Below, piece after piece: positions 1-6,834 of a DNA stretch of 14,987 nucleotides. The stretch covers positions 1 to 14,987 of the forward strand of contig JBMLTO010000061.1 in assembly GCA_049239925.1 (NCBI GenBank), in the 5' to 3' direction. The first letter of the stretch is position 1. Every line of letters begins with the position of its first letter. The stretch comes from Legionella_A sp049239925 (GTDB taxonomy: Bacteria; Pseudomonadota; Gammaproteobacteria; Legionellales; Legionellaceae). Position numbers and translations under genes: made by a program. The notes under the pieces were generated by a model. The model did not search any database. It was not told the DNA's origin and saw nothing but the letters and a program-made list of their open reading frames with translations.

Positions 1-27
1 ACAAAAGGTAATTCTTTTTGGACTTCT

Positions 28-130
28 TTATGTAATAATTTCATCTGCTGCATGGAGTCGATCTCGTAATGTATCAAAACGCTAGTTGAGCATAATCACC
101 AGGCACATTCAATTTTTTTAGCTTATCTTT
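28..130 (-). pseudogene. possible frameshifted 3' end of an unidentified gene
   Basis: On the minus strand, the frame KLKKLNVPGDYAQLAF runs into TGA immediately after a TTTT run (plus-strand AAAA at 76-79). Dropping one T continues the protein as DTLRDRLHAADEIIT and ends in TAA at 28-30. This reads like natural protein across a single homopolymer frameshift, so I take it as the decayed C-terminal end of a gene whose upstream part is missing (a stop lies at 131-133). I do not recognise the family. The alternative is chance: the fragment is only about 31 codons long. A second open minus-strand frame (ATG at 53-51) runs off the left window edge and could instead be a real start. Confidence 0.3.
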
Positions 131-244
131 TCAATGCCTTAAGCTAACTATTCGTGTGGAACTCTCAGAACTTGTTCGCGGCACTTAGGCGGGAGAATGA
201 ATTGTCAACACGCCCTAATTTCAATTGATCAAATAGTCCTTTTT
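131..244. other. intergenic segment, nothing firmly identified
   Basis: No gene or clear RNA is seen here. The stretch 180-217 is locally more GC-rich than its surroundings and, read on the minus strand, contains GGGCGTGTTGACAATTCA. That string has the look of an insertion-sequence end, but no partner repeat or transposase is present in the window, so this stays a suspicion. Confidence 0.3.
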
Positions 245-679
245 TTATTGTTCGGATATGTTGTCATTAGATTTGTTTTTACTCGCATAACGCTGTTGGT
301 ATCGTTGCTGTGCATAGCGGGCCTGTTCTTCGGTCACCAAATCAACTTCATTACCAAATAGATCAATTCTTGGACTATTTATTTTTTGACAATGCAGATA
401 AGCTGGTGATGAGCTGTAATAATTAAGTGCTTCACGGAGTAGTTTTTTACTAAAAGTAGGTGAATCTAATCGTTGGTAAAAATCCATGATATCGTCAAAA
501 ATACCGATTTTTAGCGGTTTTAACTGATTGTATTTTTTGTAAAAGGCAGCCGGAAAATGCTCGACTAACCAATCGATAACCTTAAGTTTTTCTCGCTTCA
601 AAATTTCATTTTGTTGATTCATTTCATACCTATCATTAGCAGTTTTTAATACAGTATCATAAGTATTTATGTCGTGCAC
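245..679 (-). CDS. ProQ/FinO-domain RNA-binding protein, minimal form
   Basis: Predicted RNA chaperone of the ProQ/FinO family, which binds structured sRNAs and mRNA 3' ends in the cytoplasm. Residues about 28-130 form the domain. The landmarks are the WLVEHFPAAF helix, PLKIGIFDDI at 55-64, LREALNYYSSSPAYL, and the terminal R-x-DLFGNEVD...EEQARYA. At 144 aa it holds little more than the domain and lacks the linker and C-terminal Tudor-like region of E. coli ProQ, so it resembles the small forms such as Legionella RocC/Lpp-type or NMB1681. The longest frame starts at GTG 679 with no ribosome site. ATG at 622 (residue 20), after a weak AGG, still keeps the whole domain and may be the real start. 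It stands alone, with non-coding or decayed DNA on both sides. Family call is firm; RNA targets are unknown. Confidence 0.85.
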   Translation of the reverse strand: MHDINTYDTVLKTANDRYEMNQQNEILKREKLKVIDWLVEHFPAAFYKKYNQLKPLKIGIFDDIMDFYQRLDSPTFSKKLLREALNYYSSSPAYLHCQKINSPRIDLFGNEVDLVTEEQARYAQQRYQQRYASKNKSNDNISEQ

Positions 680-903
680 TTTATTTGTAGGTCATAGTCA
701 TCGTTTGCGCACACCGCTGAAATAATCTTTTCACCAGTAAACCACAAATGATTTGAACGCTTAAAGGAAAAATAACTGCTGGTATGACAGCCTCTTTCTC
801 AACTTATATTGCTACTAAACTTAGACAACAAATCATGAAAAAATTTATTTCTGATTGCTGTTATCGCGATTTGAAATAGCTGGAGTTTTTCGTAAGTTCT
901 GTG

Positions 904-1569
904 CTATACAAACGAGTCAAAAACAGCCTGATTATACGAATCGTTCCAGAAATGCCATTCTAAAACAGTACTTTTATAGAATGCATTTACCATTAAATGT
1001 TTAATGTCATCTGATACAGATAGTGCTATTTCATCAAAAATTTGGATTGCTCTTTCTACGCTGTCGCTAAATTCTTTGCCGGAATAAGTTTCGATCCATT
1101 TTTTATAAGGATTTTGAGATGCAATATCAATGCGCTGAGCAATAGATTGTCCTACGATGTTATAAACCCAAAAACAAGGCAACATAGAAGCGATTGCAAG
1201 TTCTACTGGTGCGATACTACTCATTTGCAAAAGATAGCTGGTGTACGACAGTGTTGCCGGAGCTAGTTTCCCTGTTGCTTGGATATTAAATGTATCAAGA
1301 AAAAATCTATGCACAACTTCTTGTTCTGCTATTAAGGCACCCTCTGAAAATGATAGAAAATCTTTTACAAATTTAAGGGGAGCTCTTGAGGCTATGATCG
1401 CAAGGCTTCTTGCAAAATCCCTTAAATACAGGATATCTTGCTCTATGTAATAGGCAAATTTTTCTACATTAAGCGAACCATCTGCGAGCTTTTTATTAAA
1501 AGGGTGCTCCTTGATCGCTTGGATGATAATCTGACATTGTTCTAATGCTCTTTCTGACAGTTTCGTCAT
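904..1569 (-). CDS. tenA: TenA thiaminase II / aminopyrimidine aminohydrolase
   Basis: Hydrolyses thiamine breakdown products, notably 4-amino-5-aminomethyl-2-methylpyrimidine, to release HMP for reuse. It is a cytoplasmic all-helical protein of 221 aa, normal for the family. The expected active-site residues are visible: Asp45 in YIEQDILYLRDF, the nucleophile Cys132 in the MLPCFWVY helix, a tyrosine near 162 (TYSGKEF), and Glu204 in VLEWHFW near the C terminus. Presence of the cysteine places it in the TenA_C group. It is the last gene of the thi operon, 23 nt after thiD, and its ATG is preceded by GAGGC. No convincing rho-independent terminator follows it. Confidence 0.95.
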   Translation of the reverse strand: MTKLSERALEQCQIIIQAIKEHPFNKKLADGSLNVEKFAYYIEQDILYLRDFARSLAIIASRAPLKFVKDFLSFSEGALIAEQEVVHRFFLDTFNIQATGKLAPATLSYTSYLLQMSSIAPVELAIASMLPCFWVYNIVGQSIAQRIDIASQNPYKKWIETYSGKEFSDSVERAIQIFDEIALSVSDDIKHLMVNAFYKSTVLEWHFWNDSYNQAVFDSFV

Positions 1570-1592
1570 TTAATTTAGCCTCAAATTAATTG

Positions 1593-2387
1593 CTATAAAT
1601 ATTTCCATAAATGGTGAAAATGATGTACTGGGCCATGGCCTTTTCCTGGTGCTTCATCTTTGCTATGAAGTATTGCTGCATGTAGATAATCTTTAGCTTT
1701 TATACATGCATCTAAAATGGAAAAGCCTTGAGCAATAAAGCTCGCTATGCCTGCGGATAAAGTACATCCAGTACCATGAGTATTTTTTGAATTGATACGC
1801 ATGGCAGATAATGTTGTTGCAATATTATCCGATAAAAAAAAATCGTTTGCGCATTCAGTCATTTCATGTCCTCCCTTTAAAAGAACAGATCCGCATCCTA
1901 AATCAAGCAACTGCTGTGCCAATGTCTCTTTGTCATCATGTCCAGATACTAAGACTTTTGCTTCTGGTAAATTAGGAGTAATGATGCTGGCAATTGGTAT
2001 TAATTTTGTTTTTAATTCTTCTATAGCATCAGTTTTTAGGAGAGGATCGCCGCTTTTAGCCACCATCACTGGATCCAAAACGATTGGAATACCCTCGGCA
2101 TTTTTTCTTAAGAACTCAGCCACAAGTTCTATAACTTCAGCAGAAAATAGCATGCCAATTTTTATTGCATCTGGATTTATATCGTCAAATATAGCTTCAA
2201 ATTGTTCTTGAATGCATGAAAGCGGGATACCATAACAGCTGCGTACACCACAAGTATTTTGCACGGGGAGGGCAGTAAGGACGGTCATTCCATAGCATCC
2301 TGTCGCAGAAAATGTTTTAAGGTCGGCCTGAATGCCTGCGCCACCGGAACCATCAAATCCAGCAATAGATAAACATTTGTAGGTCAT
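1593..2387 (-). CDS. thiD: Hydroxymethylpyrimidine/phosphomethylpyrimidine kinase
   Basis: Phosphorylates HMP to HMP-P and then HMP-PP, the pyrimidine donor for ThiE. A ribokinase-fold enzyme of 264 aa, full length. Visible motifs are the substrate-binding AGFDGSGGAGIQADLKTF at 9-26, VLDPVMVAKSG near 103-113, TPNLPEA at 137-143, and the GTGCTLSA anion-hole motif at 205-212 with its catalytic cysteine (Cys208). The start ATG shares a 4-bp ATGA overlap with the thiL stop and follows a TGGAG ribosome site inside the thiL end, indicating translational coupling. Together with TenA it handles the salvaged pyrimidine half of thiamine. Confidence 0.97.
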   Translation of the reverse strand: MTYKCLSIAGFDGSGGAGIQADLKTFSATGCYGMTVLTALPVQNTCGVRSCYGIPLSCIQEQFEAIFDDINPDAIKIGMLFSAEVIELVAEFLRKNAEGIPIVLDPVMVAKSGDPLLKTDAIEELKTKLIPIASIITPNLPEAKVLVSGHDDKETLAQQLLDLGCGSVLLKGGHEMTECANDFFLSDNIATTLSAMRINSKNTHGTGCTLSAGIASFIAQGFSILDACIKAKDYLHAAILHSKDEAPGKGHGPVHHFHHLWKYL

Positions 2388-3328
2388 AACTGTTCTCCAA
2401 AGTGCGAGAAGTGATTGATTGTTATCTCTATTGGTTTACCATTTTGTTCGAATGATAAACCATGACCATCCGTGATATAGCCAACAACTTTTAAGTGATA
2501 ACCAAATTTTTTCATAAATCTATATGATAGATCCTCAAATAAATTGTTATGAACCGTCATAAGCAATCCGTAGTCTTCTCCACCTTCTAATGCAATCTGT
2601 AAGGATATCGCCGGAGTTAGGTAATTTTGTAAAAGATTAATATCGATTACAGCATGCTTTGTAGAGCTTGATGCTAGCCTCTTTAAATCAATATAAAGCC
2701 CGTCAGAAATATCCATCATGCTGTTAACAGCATGCTGTTTTCCTAGCCATATCCCTTCTTTAAGTTTTGCTTCTGGACGCAAAAAACTATTGATGTACTG
2801 ACTGGCTGCTATTTGTGATTGTTCTAAGCTTAAAAAACCCAAATGAGCAAAGCCTAAGTTTCCTATGATACAAATCAGATCGCCTGTCTTGGCACCGTTT
2901 CTATATTTAATGTGAGCTTCAGGGATTGTTCCGATTGCCGTTATGCTAATAAAGAGTCGGTCTCTAGAGGCTGTCGTATCGCCGCCGATCAAAGTGACCT
3001 CAACACTTTGGCACGCATCTGTTAATGAATTTAAAAATCTAGATCCATAGTCCTGCAAGTAACTTGGGATTGATATTCCACATAAAATATATAAGGGTTT
3101 GGCTCCCATGGCTGCTATATCGCTTATATTGACGTGTAGCGATTTATGAGCAAGATCCTCTGGTGTAAAATACTTTGTTCGAAAATGCACATCTTCTATA
3201 AGTAAATCTTTACTAATTACATATCTATTGCTCGTATTTGTCGATGGCAATACAGCAGCATCATCACCGATAAACTCCCCAGTTGCTTTAGATTGTAAAG
3301 CTTTAATTATTTTATCTTCTTGAATCAT
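2384..3328 (-). CDS. thiL: Thiamine-monophosphate kinase
   Basis: ATP-dependent conversion of thiamine monophosphate to thiamine diphosphate (TPP), the last step of the pathway and the ligand of the upstream riboswitch. 314 aa, PurM-like fold. The metal/ATP motifs are all present: GDDAAV at 21-26, KDLLIEDVHF at 40-49, NISDIAAMGA at 67-76, GGDTT at 115-119, MDISDG at 205-210, and GGEDYG at 249-254. The ATG lies inside the thiM 3' end (17-bp overlap) after a GAGAGG ribosome site. In many gammaproteobacteria thiL sits with nusB and pgpA. Here it is built into a salvage operon, so the operon alone can run from salvaged precursors to the active cofactor. Confidence 0.96.
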   Translation of the reverse strand: MIQEDKIIKALQSKATGEFIGDDAAVLPSTNTSNRYVISKDLLIEDVHFRTKYFTPEDLAHKSLHVNISDIAAMGAKPLYILCGISIPSYLQDYGSRFLNSLTDACQSVEVTLIGGDTTASRDRLFISITAIGTIPEAHIKYRNGAKTGDLICIIGNLGFAHLGFLSLEQSQIAASQYINSFLRPEAKLKEGIWLGKQHAVNSMMDISDGLYIDLKRLASSSTKHAVIDINLLQNYLTPAISLQIALEGGEDYGLLMTVHNNLFEDLSYRFMKKFGYHLKVVGYITDGHGLSFEQNGKPIEITINHFSHFGEQL

Positions 3329-4100
3329 ACAAACCTCTCATGAATGCAAAATCCGGGTTATGTAATTGATCCAAAAATTCTACTTTAAATGATCCAATCG
3401 ATTGCTGTTTTTGGGAGGCTAGTTCTCCGCAAAGTGCGAAGTAATGTACAGCTAGAACAGCAGAGGTGAACGAATCTTCTAATACGGATTGGAATGCTGC
3501 TATTATTGCTGTCAGGCTACAGCCCATGCCCGTAACCATTTGCATCAGGGATGAACCAAAGGGTACCTCAATTGACTGATTTCCATCTGTGATAAAATCT
3601 ATCGGACCGCTAACTATCACAATCACCTTATTCTGTAAGCTTAGGCTTTTTGCAATAGATTTAGCTTCATCTATCGTGTGATTACTTTCTACTCCATAGG
3701 TTTGGTGCGTACGACTTGCGAGTGATATGATTTCGCTACTATTACCTCTAATGAATTTTGTAAAAGGAAATATGGATTTGGAGATCTTGGTTCTGATAGT
3801 TGTGGCACCACTGCCCACTGGATCAAAGATAACCGGTTTATGATGTTTGTTGGCAATCGCAATCGCTTTTTTGGCTAGCGCTATGAAAGCATGATCAAGC
3901 GTTCCTATGTTGATATAGAGGGCTGATGCTATTTTGATTAGTTCGTTGACCTCATCTTCACACTTACTCATAATTGGTGCCGCACCAATACTGAGTAAGC
4001 TATTTGCAACAAATTCTACTGTAACAACATTTGTAAGGCATAATATAAGGGGTTTCTGACTTTTGATATGGGCTAACGCTTTTTTTATTTCATCAATCAT
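3312..4100 (-). CDS. thiM: Hydroxyethylthiazole kinase
   Basis: Phosphorylates 4-methyl-5-(2-hydroxyethyl)thiazole so that ThiE can couple it to HMP-PP. It is a salvage enzyme and not part of de novo thiazole synthesis. 262 aa, full length. Visible motifs are LTNVVTVEFVAN at 22-33, the SIGAAPIMS loop at 37-45, IFDPVGSGAT at 91-100, RGNSSEI at 118-124, and the phosphate-binding TGMGCSLTA at 190-198 with catalytic Cys194. Start ATG 4100 follows GGAGG at good spacing inside the thiE end and overlaps thiE by 8 bp. Its presence without thiG, thiS or thiH indicates dependence on external or recycled thiazole. Confidence 0.97.
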   Translation of the reverse strand: MIDEIKKALAHIKSQKPLILCLTNVVTVEFVANSLLSIGAAPIMSKCEDEVNELIKIASALYINIGTLDHAFIALAKKAIAIANKHHKPVIFDPVGSGATTIRTKISKSIFPFTKFIRGNSSEIISLASRTHQTYGVESNHTIDEAKSIAKSLSLQNKVIVIVSGPIDFITDGNQSIEVPFGSSLMQMVTGMGCSLTAIIAAFQSVLEDSFTSAVLAVHYFALCGELASQKQQSIGSFKVEFLDQLHNPDFAFMRGLYDSRR

Positions 4101-4731
4101 GAGCTGCCTCCATGATAATTGTTATTAAATTTTTTGTTGTTAAAAAAGGATCTGCTGCGCGATGAAATGCACCTATAGCTGCGATTCCATCGGCGCCAGA
4201 ATTTATGACTGAAAAAGTATTGCTTTCATCTATTCCGCCTATAGCTACAATAGGGTAGGGTGAAATTAAGGAAGCATTCCTAAGCCCAGCTAGGCCCCAT
4301 ATAGTTTCAATATTAGGTTTATTATGAGTAGGAAAAATTGCACCGACCCCTATGTAATCTATGGGTAGTGTTAATGCGTTTTCAACGTCTTTGAGCGTAT
4401 TGACGCTCAACCCAATGATTTTATCTGCCCCTAAAACTGCTCTTGCTTTTCGAACATTCATATCGGATTGACCTAAATGAATTCCGAACGCGCCAAGTTT
4501 TATGCAAAGATAAGGCTCATCATTGATTATCAACGGCACATTGTATAAATCGAGAAGATGCTTTAATGAACTGCCAAAATGCAATAAATCTTCATTTGGC
4601 AAGGATTTTTCTCTAAGCTGTACGCATGTGATGCCAGCCTTGAGACAACGCTCTATGAATTCGAGATAAGGGGCTGTAGGCGCACTACCCTTATTAGTTA
4701 CTAATGTCAGTTGCCAAAATTTTTCTTTCAT
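4093..4731 (-). CDS. thiE: Thiamine phosphate synthase
   Basis: Joins HMP-PP and hydroxyethylthiazole phosphate to make thiamine monophosphate. TIM-barrel enzyme of 212 aa, a normal length. Visible are QLREKS at 38-43 (diphosphate site), IINDE at 68-72 and HLGQSD at 85-90 (metal ligands), GVGAIFPTHNK at 128-138, and AIGGI and GADGIAAIG for the thiazole-phosphate side. First gene of the operon. ATG 4731 is preceded closely by AAGGAAGA, which is a strong ribosome site but can be locked in a hairpin downstream of the TPP riboswitch (4734-4762). The long leader (roughly 190 nt) and riboswitch mean that TPP should repress it and, by coupling, the genes behind it. Confidence 0.96.
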   Translation of the reverse strand: MKEKFWQLTLVTNKGSAPTAPYLEFIERCLKAGITCVQLREKSLPNEDLLHFGSSLKHLLDLYNVPLIINDEPYLCIKLGAFGIHLGQSDMNVRKARAVLGADKIIGLSVNTLKDVENALTLPIDYIGVGAIFPTHNKPNIETIWGLAGLRNASLISPYPIVAIGGIDESNTFSVINSGADGIAAIGAFHRAADPFLTTKNLITIIMEAAHD

Positions 4732-4733
4732 AA

Positions 4734-4762
4734 TCTTCCTTATGATTTTCTACAAAAGAAGA
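4734..4762 (-). promoter_or_regulatory. Shine-Dalgarno sequestering hairpin of the thi leader
   Basis: In the minus-strand RNA, UCUUCUUU (4762-4755) can pair with AAGGAAGA (4741-4734) in eight consecutive pairs, one of them G-U, around a 13-nt loop. The second arm is exactly the thiE ribosome site, two bases before the AUG. This is the natural off state for a translational TPP riboswitch. What I see is the complementarity; that TPP favours it is inferred from the riboswitch class. No U-tract follows, so it is not a terminator. Confidence 0.6.
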
Positions 4763-4815
4763 CATGAAAGCATAGAGAGCCCAGAATGAAAGCCAAACAG
4801 AGGGGATTCAAATGC

Positions 4816-4913
4816 TTCACACTTCCTCCGCAGGTATTACCCAGAGCAGGTTTTAAGGGTATTTCTCAGCCTTCAAAGCAAATCTATTTTGCCCCGAAAG
4901 CACCCCTGGTGAA
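4816..4913 (-). promoter_or_regulatory. TPP (THI-element) riboswitch
   Basis: The minus-strand RNA carries the conserved THI blocks in order: CAGGGGUGC, GGCUGAGAAAUACCC, ACCUG, GGGUAAUACCUGCGGAGGAAG. The closing P1 stem pairs UUCAC (4913-4909) with GUGAA (4820-4816). The P3 region carries a small extra arm (GCAAA...UUUGC, roughly 4893-4877). It sits about 85 nt before thiE and lies within the leader made from the promoter at 4930-4957. It senses thiamine diphosphate, the end product of the operon. Confidence 0.97.
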
Positions 4914-4929
4914 TCAAATTTCTAATAAT

Positions 4930-4957
4930 ATCATACTTAGACGGTGTTATTCGTCAA
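4930..4957 (-). promoter_or_regulatory. sigma70-type promoter of the thi operon
   Basis: On the minus strand, TTGACG (4957-4952), a 16-nt spacer and TATGAT (4935-4930) form a near-consensus promoter. Transcription would begin near 4923, only about 10 nt before the TPP riboswitch, as expected for a riboswitch leader. It is the best promoter match in the window. Confidence 0.75.
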
Positions 4958-4969
4958 GCTAAAAACTTA

Positions 4970-5051
4970 ACTTTAGCCATTTTTCCCAGGAATGTCCCCC
5001 CAAGGTGCGTGCTAAGCACGCTTTTCAGGACGAACGGACCTGGGAAAAATG
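4970..5051. repeat. 82-bp palindromic dispersed repeat, copy 1
   Basis: An imperfect palindrome. Outer arms CATTTTTCCCAGG (4978-4990) and CCTGGGAAAAATG (5039-5051) are perfect inverted repeats, and an inner hairpin GCGTGC-TAA-GCACGC occupies 5007-5021. Its left end ACTTTAGCCATTTTTCCCAGGA is the same as the outer ends of the copies at 11037 and 11760. Copy 1 lacks the GGCTAAAGT right end and runs into unrelated sequence. It lies 12 bp upstream of the thi -35 box, between divergent operons. The design suggests a REP- or MITE-like non-autonomous element. Confidence 0.85.
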
Positions 5052-5083
5052 AATTGATGGTTTGCAATAGCTCCCATCTTCCG

Positions 5084-5166
5084 GTGCGCCATGAAAGTTC
5101 CTCCGCTAGGAGCTTTGATAGTATGCTCATGCCTTTCGTGGGAGAGGGCATAAGATATGGTGGCAC
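5084..5166. other. unassigned block with three-way-junction folding potential
   Basis: Read on the plus strand, GTGC at 5084-5087 can pair with GCAC at 5163-5166, enclosing two strong hairpins. One is AAAGTTCCT (5094-5102) with AGGAGCTTT (5108-5116), loop CCGCT. The other is ATGCCTTT (5129-5136) with GGAGAGGGCAT up to 5151, including wobble pairs. Short frames here (minus strand 4954-5227) have no ribosome site or recognisable domain and span the repeat, so I do not call a gene. The GTGCGCC start faintly resembles a bacterial group II intron 5' end, but no intron body or reverse transcriptase follows. The strand of any transcript is unknown. Confidence 0.35.
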
Positions 5167-5409
5167 TACGATAAAAGCATAGAAGCAATTGCACTTCATG
5201 AGAAAAATTATATTCAACGATTAACAATCGCTAAAGTTGAGAAAAGAAACCAATCATTCTAAAATTGACCGGAATCAAAATAAAAAAACAATCTGACTAT
5301 TAAGTATTTAATATTGACAGGATAATTTACAGAAAATGAAAGATCTAATGCCTATTGAGCTAAAAGCTATGATAACATACTGACATTATTATCTTCTTAA
5401 CGTTGAATC
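5167..5409. other. AT-rich upstream region of ruvB
   Basis: No gene seen. This region must hold the ruvB-ybgC-tol promoter. TTGACA at 5314-5319 is a perfect -35 box, but the bases 16-18 nt downstream (around TGAAAG at 5337) make a poor -10. TATGAT at 5368-5373 is a good -10 but has no clear -35. Either could be used, and the sequence does not decide between them. ruvB itself has only a weak ribosome site. Confidence 0.35.
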
Positions 5410-6423
5410 ATGCTTGAAAGTGATCGTTTAGTCAGTATGCAAGCTGCAGGGAGTGAAGAGGCTATCGATAGGGCTATTCGACCCGTAAGTCTTGATGAAT
5501 ACATCGGTCAAGATGAAGTGAAAGCCCAAATGCGTATTTTTATTGATGCTGCTATCAGACGCCAAGATGCCCTCGATCATGTATTAGTTTTTGGTCCTCC
5601 AGGTTTAGGTAAAACCACTTTAGCAACTATTGTTGCTCATGAAATGGGCGTTAATTTGCGTCAAACATCTGGTCCTGTGCTAGAGAGAGCTGGTGATATT
5701 GCTGCTATATTAACAAATTTACAAGCTAATGACGTATTGTTTATTGACGAAATACATCGGCTTAGTCCTATGATTGAAGAAATTCTCTATCCAGCGATGG
5801 AGGATTATAAATTAGATATCATGATCGGCGAAGGCCCCGGTGCACGCTCAATCAAATTAGAGCTGCCTCCATTCACCTTAATTGGTGCTACTACCCGAGC
5901 AGGTGCATTAACGTCGCCATTACGTGATCGGTTTGGAATTGTTCAACGATTAGAGTTTTATTCAGTCGAAGCGTTAACAAGCATCGTTAGCCGTTCGGCT
6001 AAACTCTTAACTGTCGTGGCAGAATTAGAGGGTTCTCGTGAAATTGCAGTTCGCTCAAGAGGAACTCCACGTATCGCAAATCGCTTATTAAGGCGTGTTC
6101 GTGATTATGCTGAAGTAAAGGGCAAAGGAATTATTACTCATGATATAGCAAGATCGGCTCTAGAAATGTTACATGTTGATGAGCATGGTTTTGATATCAT
6201 GGACAGAAAACTACTATTAGCTGTTATTGAACGTTTTGCTGGTGGCCCTGTAGGTATTGATAGTATTGCTGCTGCAATTGGTGAAGAAAAAGGTACGATT
6301 GAAGATGTTCTTGAACCTTATTTAATCCAGCAAGGATTTTTAATACGTACACCAAGAGGACGAATGGCTACCCATCTAGCCTACCATCACTTTGGCCTTA
6401 CTAGCAAAGAACAGGAGAGATAA
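5410..6423 (+). CDS. ruvB: Holliday junction ATP-dependent DNA helicase RuvB
   Basis: Hexameric AAA+ motor that, with RuvA, drives branch migration of Holliday junctions, passing them to RuvC for resolution. 337 aa, matching E. coli (336 aa). N-terminal RPVSLDEYIGQDEVKAQM at 24-41, Walker A GPPGLGKTT at 62-70, Walker B LFIDEIHR at 110-117, sensor 1 GATTRAG at 159-165, arginine finger in LRDRFG (Arg174), and the C-terminal winged helix ending in RTPRGR. It heads the ybgC-tol gene run, 3 nt before the ybgC start. The usual ruvC-ruvA genes are not upstream. Instead there is a spacer with a repeat and the divergent thi operon. Start ATG 5410 fits the family N terminus, though its ribosome site is weak. 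Confidence 0.98.
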   Translation: MLESDRLVSMQAAGSEEAIDRAIRPVSLDEYIGQDEVKAQMRIFIDAAIRRQDALDHVLVFGPPGLGKTTLATIVAHEMGVNLRQTSGPVLERAGDIAAILTNLQANDVLFIDEIHRLSPMIEEILYPAMEDYKLDIMIGEGPGARSIKLELPPFTLIGATTRAGALTSPLRDRFGIVQRLEFYSVEALTSIVSRSAKLLTVVAELEGSREIAVRSRGTPRIANRLLRRVRDYAEVKGKGIITHDIARSALEMLHVDEHGFDIMDRKLLLAVIERFAGGPVGIDSIAAAIGEEKGTIEDVLEPYLIQQGFLIRTPRGRMATHLAYHHFGLTSKEQER

Positions 6424-6426
6424 TCA

Positions 6427-6834
6427 GTGCATGAAGGCGCTACTCATTCTCATGCATTAAGGGTCTATGCTGAGGATACCGATTTTATGGGAATTGTATT
6501 TCATGCTAATTATCTAAATTTTTTTGAACGAGCTCGCACCGAAATGATGCGCGACCATGGGTTATCTTTGACTATGATGGCAGAGTATGATACACAGTTC
6601 GCCATTCGCAAAGTTCAGTTGCAATTTTATGCAGCAGCTAAGTTAGATGACATATTAAACATTACATCAACATTAACTAAAATAAAGGCTTTTAAGTTTT
6701 TATTTGAACAAAAAATTTATAATGAGGCTAAAAAATTACTTTGCTCAGCAATCATCGAAGTGGTATGTGTCAATCAATATTTAAAACCAAGGCGGTTGCC
6801 GATTCAGTTTTTTGGAGGAGATAAACGTGGTTAA
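6427..6834 (+). CDS. ybgC: YbgC family acyl-CoA thioesterase (Tol-Pal system associated)
   Basis: Cytoplasmic hotdog-fold thioesterase that hydrolyses short acyl-CoA and possibly acyl-ACP esters. The gene commonly precedes tolQ. 135 aa, normal length. The signature RVYAEDTDFMGIVFHANYLNFFERARTE (about 12-39) includes the catalytic aspartate of the E/D-D-T-D motif and the HANYL-FFERARTE helix. Start is GTG 6427, eight nucleotides after AGGAGA. The nearby ATG at 6431 is out of frame. The end overlaps the tolQ start by 8 bp. Its membrane-lipid role in the Tol context is not settled for the family. Confidence 0.95.
   Translation: MHEGATHSHALRVYAEDTDFMGIVFHANYLNFFERARTEMMRDHGLSLTMMAEYDTQFAIRKVQLQFYAAAKLDDILNITSTLTKIKAFKFLFEQKIYNEAKKLLCSAIIEVVCVNQYLKPRRLPIQFFGGDKRG
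6814..6820 (+). promoter_or_regulatory. Ribosome binding site fixing the tolQ start
   Basis: GGAGGAG lies 6 nt before GTG 6827. The longest tolQ frame would begin at TTG 6812, but that codon overlaps this ribosome site and so cannot use it. The GTG is therefore the better start. Confidence 0.8.

Noticed and set aside
180..217. Insertion-sequence-like end containing GGGCGTGTTGACAATTCA (minus strand)
   Set aside because: No matching inverted partner or transposase in the window; resemblance is from memory only.
1042..2211. Three plus-strand frames opposite tenA and thiD
   Set aside because: Shadows of the conserved minus-strand genes with no plausible domain content.
4954..5227. Two overlapping minus-strand open frames (87 and 71 aa) upstream of the thi operon
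   Set aside because: They run through the palindromic repeat and the structured block, have no ribosome site or domain, and one would run into the thi promoter region.
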